Shown here: piece after piece, positions 24,356 through 33,111 of the stretch
How positions within the stretch are numbered: the first letter of the stretch is position 1
Layout: every line of letters starts with the position of its first letter
Assembly: GCF_016899425.1 (NCBI RefSeq)
Contig: NZ_CP045995.1
Location: forward strand, 2,938,450-3,002,449
Direction: 5' to 3'
DNA length: 64,000 nucleotides
From: Burkholderia sp. MS389
GTDB taxonomy: Bacteria; Pseudomonadota; Gammaproteobacteria; Burkholderiales; Burkholderiaceae
Position numbers and translations under genes: made by a program
The notes under the pieces: model-generated
What the model was told of the DNA's origin: nothing
Databases searched by the model: none
The model's input: only the letters and a program-made list of their open reading frames with translations

Positions 24356-26064
24356 AGAAGCTGCTCATCGCCAATCGCGGCGAAATCGCCATTCGCGTCA
24401 TTCGCGCCGCGCGCGACTACAACGTGACATCGGTCGCAATCTACTCGGACGCGGATGCCGGTTCGCTGCATGCCGAATTGGCCGACGAAGCATACGGGCT
24501 GGGTGCGGGCCGCCCGGCGGAGACCTATCTCGACATCTCGAAGATTCTGGCGATCGCCCGTCGCGCCGGTGCCGATGCGGTCCACCCGGGCTACGGCTTC
24601 CTGTCCGAACGCGCGGAGTTCGCCCAAGCGGTAATCGATGCCGGACTGATCTGGGTCGGCCCGTCGCCGGCGGTCATCACCGCGCTCGGCGACAAGGTGC
24701 AGGCCCGGCGTATCGCATCGAAGGTCGGCGCGCCGCTGGTCAGGGGATCCGACGGGCCGTTGAACAGTGCGTCCGACGCGGTCGCCTTTGCGCGGGAAGT
24801 TGGCCTGCCGCTGGCGATCAAGGCGGCGTTCGGGGGCGGCGGCCGCGGCATGAAGATCGTCCGACGCATCGAAGACGTCGCGGAGATGTTCGATTCGGCC
24901 GTCCGCGAGGCGACGGAGGCGTTCGGCCGGGGCGACTGCTACGCCGAACAGTTTCTCGACCGTCCGCGCCATATCGAGGCGCAGATCATGGCCGACCATC
25001 ACGGCAACACCGTCGTGCTCGGCACGCGCGACTGTTCGCTGCAGCGCCGAAACCAGAAGCTCGTGGAAGAGGCTCCCGCGCCTTTCATCACCGTCGAGCA
25101 GCGCGCGCGCATTCATGACGCGGCGCGAAGGATATGTGCCGAGGCCGGCTATACGGGGGCGGGCACGGTCGAGTTTCTGCTTTCTCAAGACGGGGTCATC
25201 TCGTTTCTCGAGGTGAACACGCGGTTGCAGGTCGAGCATCCGGTGACGGAGGAAACCACCGGTGTCGACATCGTGATCGAACAACTGCGCATCGCGGATG
25301 GCCTTCCTGTGTCGATTACGGCGACGCCGGAGCCCCGCGGTCATGCGATCGAATTCCGTATTAATGCGGAAGATCCGGGTCGTGGTTTCTTGCCGACACC
25401 TGGCGCGATCACGCGCTTTCGTCCGCCCGCAGGTCCCGGTGTGCGGCTCGACTCCGGTGTCGAATCCGGCTCGCAGATTCCGGGACTGTACGACTCGCTG
25501 ATGGCCAAGCTGATCATTACCGGCGATACGCGCCAACAAGCGCTCGCTCGCGCCCGTCGTGCGCTTGCCGAATTCGATATCGAGGGAGTGGGTTCGGTGC
25601 TGCCATTCCATCGGGCGGTACTCGAGGAAAAGAGCTTCAGCGGCGAAGATGGATTCAAGGTTCATACCAACTGGATCGAAACGGAGTTTGGCGGGGTCGA
25701 ACCTTCCGGACGCGTCACGCCGGCTGAGGGCGGGCTGCTGAAAAGCTTCATCGAGATCGATGGAAAGCGTCACACGATCGGTCTGCCTGCGTCGCTGTTT
25801 GCGAATGTCGGCGTCCCGCGAGCATTCGACGATTCGGCGAAGGCGGAAGCGGGCGCCGACATCGTGACGGCGCCGGTTCCTGGAACGCTGCAGAAGTGGC
25901 TGGTGGGGGAGGGTGCGACGGTGGCCGAGGGCGATGCCGTCGCCATCATGGAAGCGATGAAGATGGAAATGCGTGTCGTCGCACCGAAAGGTGGTCGAAT
26001 CCGCATCCATGGGGAAGCCGGACGTCCGGTCACGGCGGGCGAAAAGATCGCGGTTATCGAGTAA
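24352..26064 (+). CDS. Biotin carboxylase with C-terminal BCCP domain
   Basis: 570 residues. Residues 1-450 are a complete biotin carboxylase (LLIANRGEIAIRVIRAAR, HPGYGFLSER, the ATP loop AFGGGGRGMKIVRR, EAPAPFI, EVNTRLQVEHPVTE). The C-terminus is a biotinyl domain with the biotinylated Lys in EAMKMEM near residue 540. Such fusions are alpha-subunits of acyl-CoA carboxylases, but here there is no AccA/AccD-type carboxyltransferase. Instead the gene overlaps a PxpBC fusion whose C half is carboxyltransferase-like. ATG 24352 overlaps the preceding stop, so the proteins are very likely partners. Confidence 0.9.
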   Translation: MKKLLIANRGEIAIRVIRAARDYNVTSVAIYSDADAGSLHAELADEAYGLGAGRPAETYLDISKILAIARRAGADAVHPGYGFLSERAEFAQAVIDAGLIWVGPSPAVITALGDKVQARRIASKVGAPLVRGSDGPLNSASDAVAFAREVGLPLAIKAAFGGGGRGMKIVRRIEDVAEMFDSAVREATEAFGRGDCYAEQFLDRPRHIEAQIMADHHGNTVVLGTRDCSLQRRNQKLVEEAPAPFITVEQRARIHDAARRICAEAGYTGAGTVEFLLSQDGVISFLEVNTRLQVEHPVTEETTGVDIVIEQLRIADGLPVSITATPEPRGHAIEFRINAEDPGRGFLPTPGAITRFRPPAGPGVRLDSGVESGSQIPGLYDSLMAKLIITGDTRQQALARARRALAEFDIEGVGSVLPFHRAVLEEKSFSGEDGFKVHTNWIETEFGGVEPSGRVTPAEGGLLKSFIEIDGKRHTIGLPASLFANVGVPRAFDDSAKAEAGADIVTAPVPGTLQKWLVGEGATVAEGDAVAIMEAMKMEMRVVAPKGGRIRIHGEAGRPVTAGEKIAVIE

Positions 26065-26229
26065 GGAGCGAAGGGGACATTGAATCGAATTTGAGTTGTC
26101 GAGATGTAGAAGGTGTACGTCATGTGATTCGGGATCCTGAGTGACTGGCGAACAATCAAATTGATGTCGGAAGAGTCAAGGAATCGGCTGAGTGCGTCAC
26201 GAGTACGACAGCCTTATTGGAGGAAAACC

Positions 26230-27396
26230 GTGAAAAAACTGAATGTCGCTCTGGTGGGCACTGGCTTCATGGGCAAGGCCCACTCCATCGCTACTGCCGT
26301 GGTGCCGATCCTGTTCGGCTCGCCGGTGGAAATCGAACGCAAGGTCGTGGTCGACATCGACGACGAACTCGCACGCAATGCAGCTGCGCAATATGGGTTC
26401 GCCGAGCACGCGACGGACTGGCGCGAAGTGGTGTCGCGCCCGGATATCGACATCGTCGACATCTGCACGCCGAACGACACGCACGCGGCGATCGCGATCG
26501 CCGCCGCGAAGGCGGGCAAGCACGTGATGTGCGAGAAGCCGATGGCCATGACGGTAGCCGATGCGGAAGCCATGCATGCGGCCGCGAAGGAAACGGGCGT
26601 GGTCACGATGATTTCGTACAACTATCGCCACACGCCGGCGCTGCAGATGGCCAAGCGGTTGATCGACGAAGGGCGTATTGGCGAGATCCTGACGTTCCGC
26701 GGCTACTACCTGCAGGACTGGGGCGCGGATCCCAGCACGCCGCTGTCGTGGCGCTTCAACAAGGAGAAGGCCGGCTCGGGCACGCTTGGCGATATCGGCA
26801 CGCACGTCATCGATGCGGCGCGCCTGCTCGTCGGCGAGTTCGAATCGGTGAACTCGATCGTCAAGACCTTCATCGCCGAGCGGCCGCTGCCGGCGGGCCG
26901 TTTCTTCGGCCCGGCAGGTCAGGCATCGTCGGAGAAGGGCAAGGTCGACGTCGACGACATGGCCATGACGATGATCAAGTTCAGCAATGGCGTGTGCGGA
27001 ACGATCGAAGTGACGCGCAATGCGTGGGGCCACCACAACCAGCTCGGCTTCGAAATCCACGGTACCCGTGGCTCGATTGCGTTCGACTATCAGCGCCTGA
27101 ACGAACTGCGTGTGGCGTTCGCGGACGATCCGTCGGACGCGTTCGGCTTCCGCACGATCTACTCGGGCCCGCATCAACCGTTCGGCGACAAGCTGTGGCC
27201 GGTTGCCGGGATGGGCCAGGGCTACATCGATATCAAGTCGATCGAGTGGTACAACTTCCTGCAGGCCATCGCCGGGAACCAGCCTGCCGCGCCGAACTTC
27301 GAGGACGGCGTCCAGATCGAGCGCATCGCCGACGCGATCCTCGTGTCGGGGCAAAGCGGCGTGTGGGAACACATCCAGCAGCCGGCTCGCGGATAA
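26230..27396 (+). CDS. Gfo/Idh/MocA family oxidoreductase (1)
   Basis: 388 residues, NAD(P)-dependent sugar/polyol dehydrogenase family. N-terminal Rossmann motif VALVGTGFMGKAHS, the signature EKPMAMT with its lysine near residue 98, and the C-terminal domain with GDIGTHVIDAARLL (catalytic-region Asp/His). Start GTG 26230 follows TTGGAGGAAAACC; a longer TTG-start version exists but lacks such a site. First of a tandem array of five related genes. It is 165 bp from the biotin carboxylase gene and may start a new transcript. Confidence 0.9.
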   Translation: MKKLNVALVGTGFMGKAHSIATAVVPILFGSPVEIERKVVVDIDDELARNAAAQYGFAEHATDWREVVSRPDIDIVDICTPNDTHAAIAIAAAKAGKHVMCEKPMAMTVADAEAMHAAAKETGVVTMISYNYRHTPALQMAKRLIDEGRIGEILTFRGYYLQDWGADPSTPLSWRFNKEKAGSGTLGDIGTHVIDAARLLVGEFESVNSIVKTFIAERPLPAGRFFGPAGQASSEKGKVDVDDMAMTMIKFSNGVCGTIEVTRNAWGHHNQLGFEIHGTRGSIAFDYQRLNELRVAFADDPSDAFGFRTIYSGPHQPFGDKLWPVAGMGQGYIDIKSIEWYNFLQAIAGNQPAAPNFEDGVQIERIADAILVSGQSGVWEHIQQPARG

Positions 27397-27612
27397 CACG
27401 GCCGCCGCCTGAAGTCGTGCGGAGGCGGTGAGCTCCTCGGTGAGTGGCGAATCGGTAACGCGGCTCGTCGGTAATGGATCCGGCGAGCGCCTCCTCATCT
27501 GCGGCCAACGTCGAAGCATCACCGTCCCGGCGGCGAACTGCGATAGATCCGGATGCGGCCTCCACTACGGCCGCGTTCGAACGATAGCGTGTCAATAGAT
27601 CGGAGGCAGGGG

Positions 27613-28593
27613 ATGACCTTGGCAATTGGGGTGATCGGTGTCGGCGTAATGGGATCGGAGCACGCGCGCATTCTGCGTGAGGAGACGTCGGGTGCGGAGT
27701 TGGTCGCGGTCTGCGATGCCGATGAAGGGCGCGCGCGGACCGTGGCGGGCGGCGCGAGAGTCTATACGGACCCGCGGCAGCTGATTCGCTCCGAGCATGT
27801 CGACGCCGTTCTCGTTGCCGCACCGGACACGCTGCACGGCGACCTCGTACTGCAGTGCATCGAGGCCGACAAGCCGGTTCTGTGCGAGAAGCCGCTGGCC
27901 GGTACGGCGGCCGAGGCACTCAAGGTCGTCGACGCGGAAATTGCGAAGAGCCGACGGCTGGTCCAGGTCGGTTATATGCGTCGTTTCGACCAACCGTACA
28001 TCGAGATGAAGCGTGCTGTCCGGGAGGGCGACATTGGCGCACCGGTTGTCGTGCACAACGTCCACCGAAATCCCATCGCGCCGGACTGGTTCAACGGCCC
28101 GATGTCCATCACCAATGCGTTCGTTCACGAAATCGATGCAAGCCGCTGGTTGCTCGATTCCGAACCTGTTGGCGCACGTGTCTACAGTGCTGGAAACGGC
28201 GATCCGCTGGTCGTCGTGATGGAAATGGCCGGCGGCGTAATCGTGTCGTCGGAGGTGTTCATGAATTGCCAGTATGGCTATCACGTGCACGTACAGGTCG
28301 TCGGGCGAAACGGAACGATCGAGACTGCTCCGCCCGGATGTGTCGGCAGGAATGCCGGCGGCTACGGCATGACGGCCCATGCCGGAAACTGGATCGACCG
28401 ATTCAGGTCGGCCTATGTGAAGCAGCTCAACGAGTGGGTCCGATCGATCGGCGCCGGCACGTCAAGCGGTGGTGCAAATGCCTGGGATGGCTATGTCACG
28501 ACGGCAGTCGCAGAGCAGATCGTCGCTGCGATGGGGCGCGGAACATCATTGACGTTCGCGGCCGGGCGTTACCGTCCGACGATGTACGCGTAG
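27613..28593 (+). CDS. Gfo/Idh/MocA family oxidoreductase (2), inositol dehydrogenase-like
   Basis: 326 residues: IGVIGVGVMGSEHARIL nucleotide loop, CEKPLAGTAAEAL with the conserved Lys, YMRRFDQPYIEMK, and VHEIDASRWLL carrying the His/Asp of the active site. The order resembles myo-inositol 2-dehydrogenase (IolG)-type enzymes, but substrate within this family cannot be read from sequence. Start ATG 27613 with GGAGGCAGGGG upstream. It follows a 216-bp gap containing a weak CCGCCT/AGGCGG inverted repeat. Confidence 0.88.
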   Translation: MTLAIGVIGVGVMGSEHARILREETSGAELVAVCDADEGRARTVAGGARVYTDPRQLIRSEHVDAVLVAAPDTLHGDLVLQCIEADKPVLCEKPLAGTAAEALKVVDAEIAKSRRLVQVGYMRRFDQPYIEMKRAVREGDIGAPVVVHNVHRNPIAPDWFNGPMSITNAFVHEIDASRWLLDSEPVGARVYSAGNGDPLVVVMEMAGGVIVSSEVFMNCQYGYHVHVQVVGRNGTIETAPPGCVGRNAGGYGMTAHAGNWIDRFRSAYVKQLNEWVRSIGAGTSSGGANAWDGYVTTAVAEQIVAAMGRGTSLTFAAGRYRPTMYA

Positions 28594-28642
28594 TCATGCC
28601 AATCCGCGGAAATGCAGAGGTTTGCGCCACTCAGGAGGAAAA

Positions 28643-29635
28643 ATGATCAGAATTGGAATTCTCGGATGTGGGCGCATTGGTCAAGTTCATGCACTCGGTA
28701 TCAAGCAGATTCCATCGGCAACGCTAGTCGCGGTAGCTGACGTCAACGAGAGCGCCGCAGCGGCCTGTGCTGACCGATTTGGGGTTGACGCACGCGATGC
28801 ATCGGACATTCTCGAAGGGAATGACATCGATGCGGTGGTGATTGCGACACCGTCATCGACGCATTTCGATCTCGTTCACGCGGCGGTGGTTGCGCGAAAG
28901 GCCATCTTTTGCGAGAAGCCCATCGATCTGTCGTCGGAGCGGGTAAGGGCATGCATGGATGCCGTCGAGAATGTGGGCGTGCCCTTCATGACGGCGTTCA
29001 ACCAGCGGTTCGACCCGCACTTTGGTGAGTTGGCGCGTCGCGTGCACGAGGGTGAGATCGGAAATGTCGAGACCATCACGATCACATCTCGTGATCCGGC
29101 GCCGCCGCCGCTGTCGTATCTGAAGACGTCCGGTGGTCTCTTTCGCGACATGATGATTCACGATTTCGACCTCGCGCGATTCCTGTTGCAGGAAGATCCG
29201 GTGCGAGTGTTCGCCACCGGATCGGTGCTGGTTGAGCTGTCCATTGCGGAGGTCGGCGACGTGGATACGGCGGCAGTCATCCTGACGACGAAGTCGGGGC
29301 AGATCTGCCAGATCTCGAATTCGCGCCGCTCGACCTACGGCTATGACCAGCGACTCGAGGTTCACGGATCGCGCGGCATGCTACGTGTCAAGAACGTTCT
29401 CGAGTCTCAGGTGGAGCATGCCACGGAAGTCGGGTTCGCCATGCCGGTCGCGCAACCGTTCTTTCTCGAGCGCTTCGGCGCCTCCTATCTGGCCGAAATG
29501 CGCTACTTCGTCGACACCGTGTCGGCAGGAAAAATGCCGCAACCGGATGCCGGCGATGGCCTGAAGGCCCAGTTGATCGCCGATGCGGCCACGCTTTCGT
29601 GGCAGCGCGGGCAGCCGGTGGACATCGCTGGCTGA
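28643..29635 (+). CDS. Gfo/Idh/MocA family oxidoreductase (3), IolG-like
   Basis: 330 residues with RIGILGCGRIGQVHALGI, CEKPIDLSSERV and FNQRFDPHFGELARRV, then GGLFRDMMIHDFDLARFLL (catalytic Asp/His region). These blocks match myo-inositol 2-dehydrogenase-type enzymes most closely among the array. Start ATG 28643 with CAGGAGGAAAA, a near-perfect ribosome binding site. It is followed by the broken copy 60 bp downstream. Confidence 0.9.
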   Translation: MIRIGILGCGRIGQVHALGIKQIPSATLVAVADVNESAAAACADRFGVDARDASDILEGNDIDAVVIATPSSTHFDLVHAAVVARKAIFCEKPIDLSSERVRACMDAVENVGVPFMTAFNQRFDPHFGELARRVHEGEIGNVETITITSRDPAPPPLSYLKTSGGLFRDMMIHDFDLARFLLQEDPVRVFATGSVLVELSIAEVGDVDTAAVILTTKSGQICQISNSRRSTYGYDQRLEVHGSRGMLRVKNVLESQVEHATEVGFAMPVAQPFFLERFGASYLAEMRYFVDTVSAGKMPQPDAGDGLKAQLIADAATLSWQRGQPVDIAG

Positions 29636-29695
29636 TCGACATGACCGGCATGGGCAGGCCAGCCGGTGGGCATTTCACACATATCGGGTGCTCTC

Positions 29696-30227
29696 ATGAA
29701 GATCGGTATCATCGGCCTCGGCAACGTAGCAGAGTTGCACGGAACGGCTCTCGCCGAAATGGATCCGCAGTTGTTTTGTGGCGGCTGGAGTCGCACTTAC
29801 AGGAAGGCACTGCAATTCGTCGACCGGTTCCAATGTGCACTTTGACGATCCGAACGCCGACGATCAACTGGTGATCACCGCGGAATATCCTAATGGAACG
29901 ATTGCGAATCTGTGGGGAAGCTTTTCAGCCGACGATCGCAGTCGGGAGCCCTGGTCCGTCTATTTCAAGATCATCGGCTCCGACGGAAGCGGCGTGATCC
30001 CGTGGGATGTCACGAAGTTTGGCGACGCGAGACTTCCGTTCTGGGATGACGCGACCTACTGGGACAGCTTTCTTCAGGTCGAAAGCTTCTTCGTGAACGA
30101 ATGCGTCGCGAAAGGTACGACCCCGTTGTCGACGCTCGACGACGCATATGACGCAGCCGTCGTGCTGGATGCGGCGCGTCGGTCTCTGCGCGAGCGGAGC
30201 GCCGTGCCGGTCGTCTACGGTTCCTGA
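29696..30227 (+). pseudogene. Broken Gfo/Idh/MocA oxidoreductase (4) with internal deletion
   Basis: ATG 29696 opens a good Rossmann start (MKIGIIGLGNVAELHGTALAEMDP) that stops at TGA 29843 after 49 codons. In a different frame from about 29830 to 30227, typical C-terminal domain sequence follows (DDQLVITAEYPNGTIANLWG, LDDAYDAAVVLDAARRSL). Compared with intact neighbours of 326-388 residues, about 150 residues including the EKP motif and catalytic His are missing at the junction. So this is an internal deletion plus frame change, not a sequencing indel alone. The downstream part could still be translated but would lack the cofactor domain. Confidence 0.85.
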
Positions 30228-30246
30228 GCAACGCATAGAGGCAAAC

Positions 30247-31320
30247 ATGATCAGATACGCTGTTGTAGGTGCTGGATGGATATCGCAGGAGGCGTTCATG
30301 CCGGCTGTTGCCCAGACAGGAAATTCGGTGATCGGCGCGTTGGTTTCCGGAAATCCTGACGGCGCGCGGAAGCTCGCGAGATTCCACGGCGTCGATACGA
30401 TCGTCGGGTACGACGACTACGACCGGATGTTGAACAGCAATGTCGTCGACGCGGTCTATATCGCCGTCCCCAACCCGCTCCACGCCGACTATGCGATTCG
30501 CGCAGCGCGAGCCGGAAAGCACGTATTGGTCGAGAAACCGATGGCGACCAACGTCGCGGATGCCGAGGCGATGATTGGGGCGGCAGCCGAGGCCGGCGTG
30601 TTGTTGAGCACCTGTTACCGCTTGCATCACGAGGCAGGGACGATCGCGGCACTGGAAGCGATCCGGGAAGGCCGCATCGGTGATCCGAAGTACTTCTGCG
30701 GGATGTTCGGATTTCAGTCCGCGACGGGCAACCACCGGCTGGACAGCAAGAACTGGGGCGGCCCGCTTCAAGACATCGGGATTTACTGCGTCAACGCGGC
30801 GCGGCATGTCTTCTCCGACGAACCCGTCGATGCGTCGGCGATCACGACGCGCCGGCCCGGAGATTCCCGCTTCTCGGACATCGACGACGCCATTGCTGTC
30901 ACGTTGCGTTTCCCTCGCGATCGAATCGCGCAGTTCTATTGCAGTTTTGGCACGGCGTCGATCGATATGTACAGGGTGCTGGGAACCGAAGGGGACCTGA
31001 CCATGGAGCCCGGTTTCAGGTTCGAAACGCCGACGCGAATGGTACTGAACGCGAAGGATGCTTCGGAGACGATGCATTTCCGGCACTGCGATCACTTCGG
31101 CGGGTTGATTCAGCAGTTTTCCGAATGCATTCAGAAACGCAGCAAGCCTGCGTCGAGTGTCGAAGAGGGCCTGGCTGACCTGAGGGCCTTGCTGGCGATC
31201 GAGGCGTCTGCTCGCACGGGAACGGTGGTGTCCATCGAACCGACGCGTTTCGTCCGCCGAAACCTGACGCTCGATGATGTGCGCGCCGTACCGAGAACGG
31301 AAAAGCGGCTGCTGTTGTAG
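30247..31320 (+). CDS. Gfo/Idh/MocA family oxidoreductase (5)
   Basis: 357 residues: YAVVGAGWISQEAFMPAV cofactor loop, VEKPMATNVADAEAM, TCYRLHHEAG and GGPLQDIGIYCVNAARHVF, the region of the catalytic Asp and the Cys/His variant (IYCVNAAR where many members have a His). The C-terminal tail is longer than in copies 2 and 3. It resembles glucose-fructose oxidoreductase-type members more than IolG. Start ATG 30247 after GAGGCAAAC, 19 bp after the pseudogene stop. Confidence 0.88.
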   Translation: MIRYAVVGAGWISQEAFMPAVAQTGNSVIGALVSGNPDGARKLARFHGVDTIVGYDDYDRMLNSNVVDAVYIAVPNPLHADYAIRAARAGKHVLVEKPMATNVADAEAMIGAAAEAGVLLSTCYRLHHEAGTIAALEAIREGRIGDPKYFCGMFGFQSATGNHRLDSKNWGGPLQDIGIYCVNAARHVFSDEPVDASAITTRRPGDSRFSDIDDAIAVTLRFPRDRIAQFYCSFGTASIDMYRVLGTEGDLTMEPGFRFETPTRMVLNAKDASETMHFRHCDHFGGLIQQFSECIQKRSKPASSVEEGLADLRALLAIEASARTGTVVSIEPTRFVRRNLTLDDVRAVPRTEKRLLL

Positions 31321-31911
31321 GCGTTCAAGTCGAGAGAACTTGCGCGACACACTATCCGAGGCTCGCTCGGCGTGCCTCGAATTCCTGTCGCGGATGCAGA
31401 TCCGTGGCGCGAGACTTAGTTGTAGCCGAGGATCGATACCGACCGGAGATCGGGCCGATCGGGAACATTCGCCGCGATGGAAGACATCGGTTCACGCAGA
31501 AGGGCGGTGTACGGAGAGACGTTTCGCTGGTCCGTGGCGGGTACGTTTCGATGGTTCGTGCGGGTGACCGAGGCAGCGTTGAGAAGGGCGGTGCCGAGAA
31601 CTTTCCGTAGCGTCATGGGGCGAGGGTCCAGATATATCCGTCGTTTCGAGATTCGCGGTTTGCCGAATGGCTTTCGCACTCTACGTCATAAAGAAGGAAT
31701 GCGAATAAATAATAGGATCGGAAATGATCTTGAGCCAACGAGAAATTCTGCACACGGCTGTCAACATTTTCCTGACAAGCAGAGACGAACGTAGCGATGT
31801 TCGACGCCAATGTGCTGTCTTCGCCGTGTTGACTCGAGAAGATCGACGGACGCAGGCAGGTGTTCTGTGGCGTATGACGGGACGGAAACCTGCATCCTCG
31901 ATGGTGAGGCA
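31321..31911. other. Gene-free stretch before LysR copy 3
   Basis: 591 bp, more A/T-rich towards the end (AATAAATAATAGGATCGG around 31704). Frames of up to 105 codons exist but are arginine-rich with no ribosome binding site or recognisable content. No copy of either promoter family and no hairpin terminator was seen. Confidence 0.45.
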
Positions 31912-32844
31912 ATGAATACACGCTTTCTGGAGACGTTCGTGACGCTCGCGCAACAAGGCAGCTTCCGGGCTACGGCGCGTCTTCTTCATACTTCGCCCGC
32001 GACGATATCGACACGTATCAAGGCGTTGGAAGACGAGTTGAGGACCGAGCTCGTCGATCGAACGGCGGCGGATTTTCGTCTCACCCTGTCTGGGCAGAGC
32101 TTGTTGACGCTGGCGATGAACGTGGTAGACGCGACTCGTGCGCTCAAGAAGGCAGCCGGTCTCGATCTCGCGTTACGCGGACCGATACGTTTCGGCGTGA
32201 TAGACACGATTGTTCACAGCTGGCTTTCCTTGTATGTGACGCAGTTGAGGGAGCGCGTCCCGGGCTTGGTGGTCGAGCTGACCGTAGATTCGAGCCCGGC
32301 ACTGAACAAGAAAATCTTGCAGGGCGAGCTCGACATGGCTGTCTGCGCAGAGGTTGTTGGGAGCGACAAGGTCACGTCGAGCAGGATTGCAAGCTATCCG
32401 GTTCGATGGATTGTCAGCCGGGAGCTGCTTTCCGGTTCGGACATGGATCCGGTTCGCCTCGCCCTGGCGCGGCCGATACTGACATTCGGAAGGGGCACCA
32501 CGTCGCACCTGGCGGTGGAACGCATCGTCCGAACACTGGCCGGTGGAGCCGGCATCCCGGACGAGGCGATACGCATAACCTGTGCCTCTTCGGTCGCTGC
32601 GATCGTGCAATTGGTGCGTGATGGATACGGTGTCGGGGCAGTCCCGCACCTGTTCGTGCACGACGAACTGGAGAACGGGCGAATCGCCGAGCTCGCGCTG
32701 GAGCCGCAGCCGCCGTCGATCGACGTGTCGTTGTGCATGCCGGTCAATGCATCACCGGCCGTCGTAGCGGCAGCCGACGCGGCCCGGGATGTGTGCGCTA
32801 CATACTGCCGAGGAAAACCGGAGACGCTGATTCGGGCCGCGTGA
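31912..32844 (+). CDS. LysR-type transcriptional regulator (copy 3)
   Basis: 310 residues; HTH in residues 1-60 (RFLETFVTLAQQGSFRATARLLHTSPATIS) and an effector-binding domain. Like copies 1 and 2 it has DTIVHSWLSLYVTQL and VDSSPALNKKIL at equivalent places, so the three form one subfamily. Start ATG 31912 gives the standard LysR N-terminus; 34 upstream in-frame residues are unrelated. It ends the array of oxidoreductases and precedes a LuxR-type gene, and could control the oxidoreductase genes or element D. Confidence 0.88.
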   Translation: MNTRFLETFVTLAQQGSFRATARLLHTSPATISTRIKALEDELRTELVDRTAADFRLTLSGQSLLTLAMNVVDATRALKKAAGLDLALRGPIRFGVIDTIVHSWLSLYVTQLRERVPGLVVELTVDSSPALNKKILQGELDMAVCAEVVGSDKVTSSRIASYPVRWIVSRELLSGSDMDPVRLALARPILTFGRGTTSHLAVERIVRTLAGGAGIPDEAIRITCASSVAAIVQLVRDGYGVGAVPHLFVHDELENGRIAELALEPQPPSIDVSLCMPVNASPAVVAAADAARDVCATYCRGKPETLIRAA

Positions 32845-33111
32845 CCGATCATCCCGATTGAGGTCGTTCGGGCAGTGGGGGTGTACCGATTGACTTTCGG
32901 ATTATGGTCGCCGGCGGGTATATGACTTCCCTAGTATGATTCGGCGGCGCGTTGCGGTAGCCTGTCCCATTAGGTATCAGATGTTAGTCTGGTGCGAATT
33001 TCATGCTCTCCGCTCGTGAGGCTTTCGGTTTCGGTGCTGGCGCACTTGTCGGGCCGCTGATTTCGGGCGATCGGCGCTCGCGCTCATCCCTACCGGCAAA
33101 GAGAATTGGCG

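Noticed and set aside
27397..27612. CCGCCT/AGGCGG hairpin after oxidoreductase 1 as a terminator
   Set aside because: Short stem, long loop and no T-run.
31477..31794. Frame of 105 codons in the gap before LysR copy 3
   Set aside because: Arg-rich, no ribosome binding site, no recognisable content.
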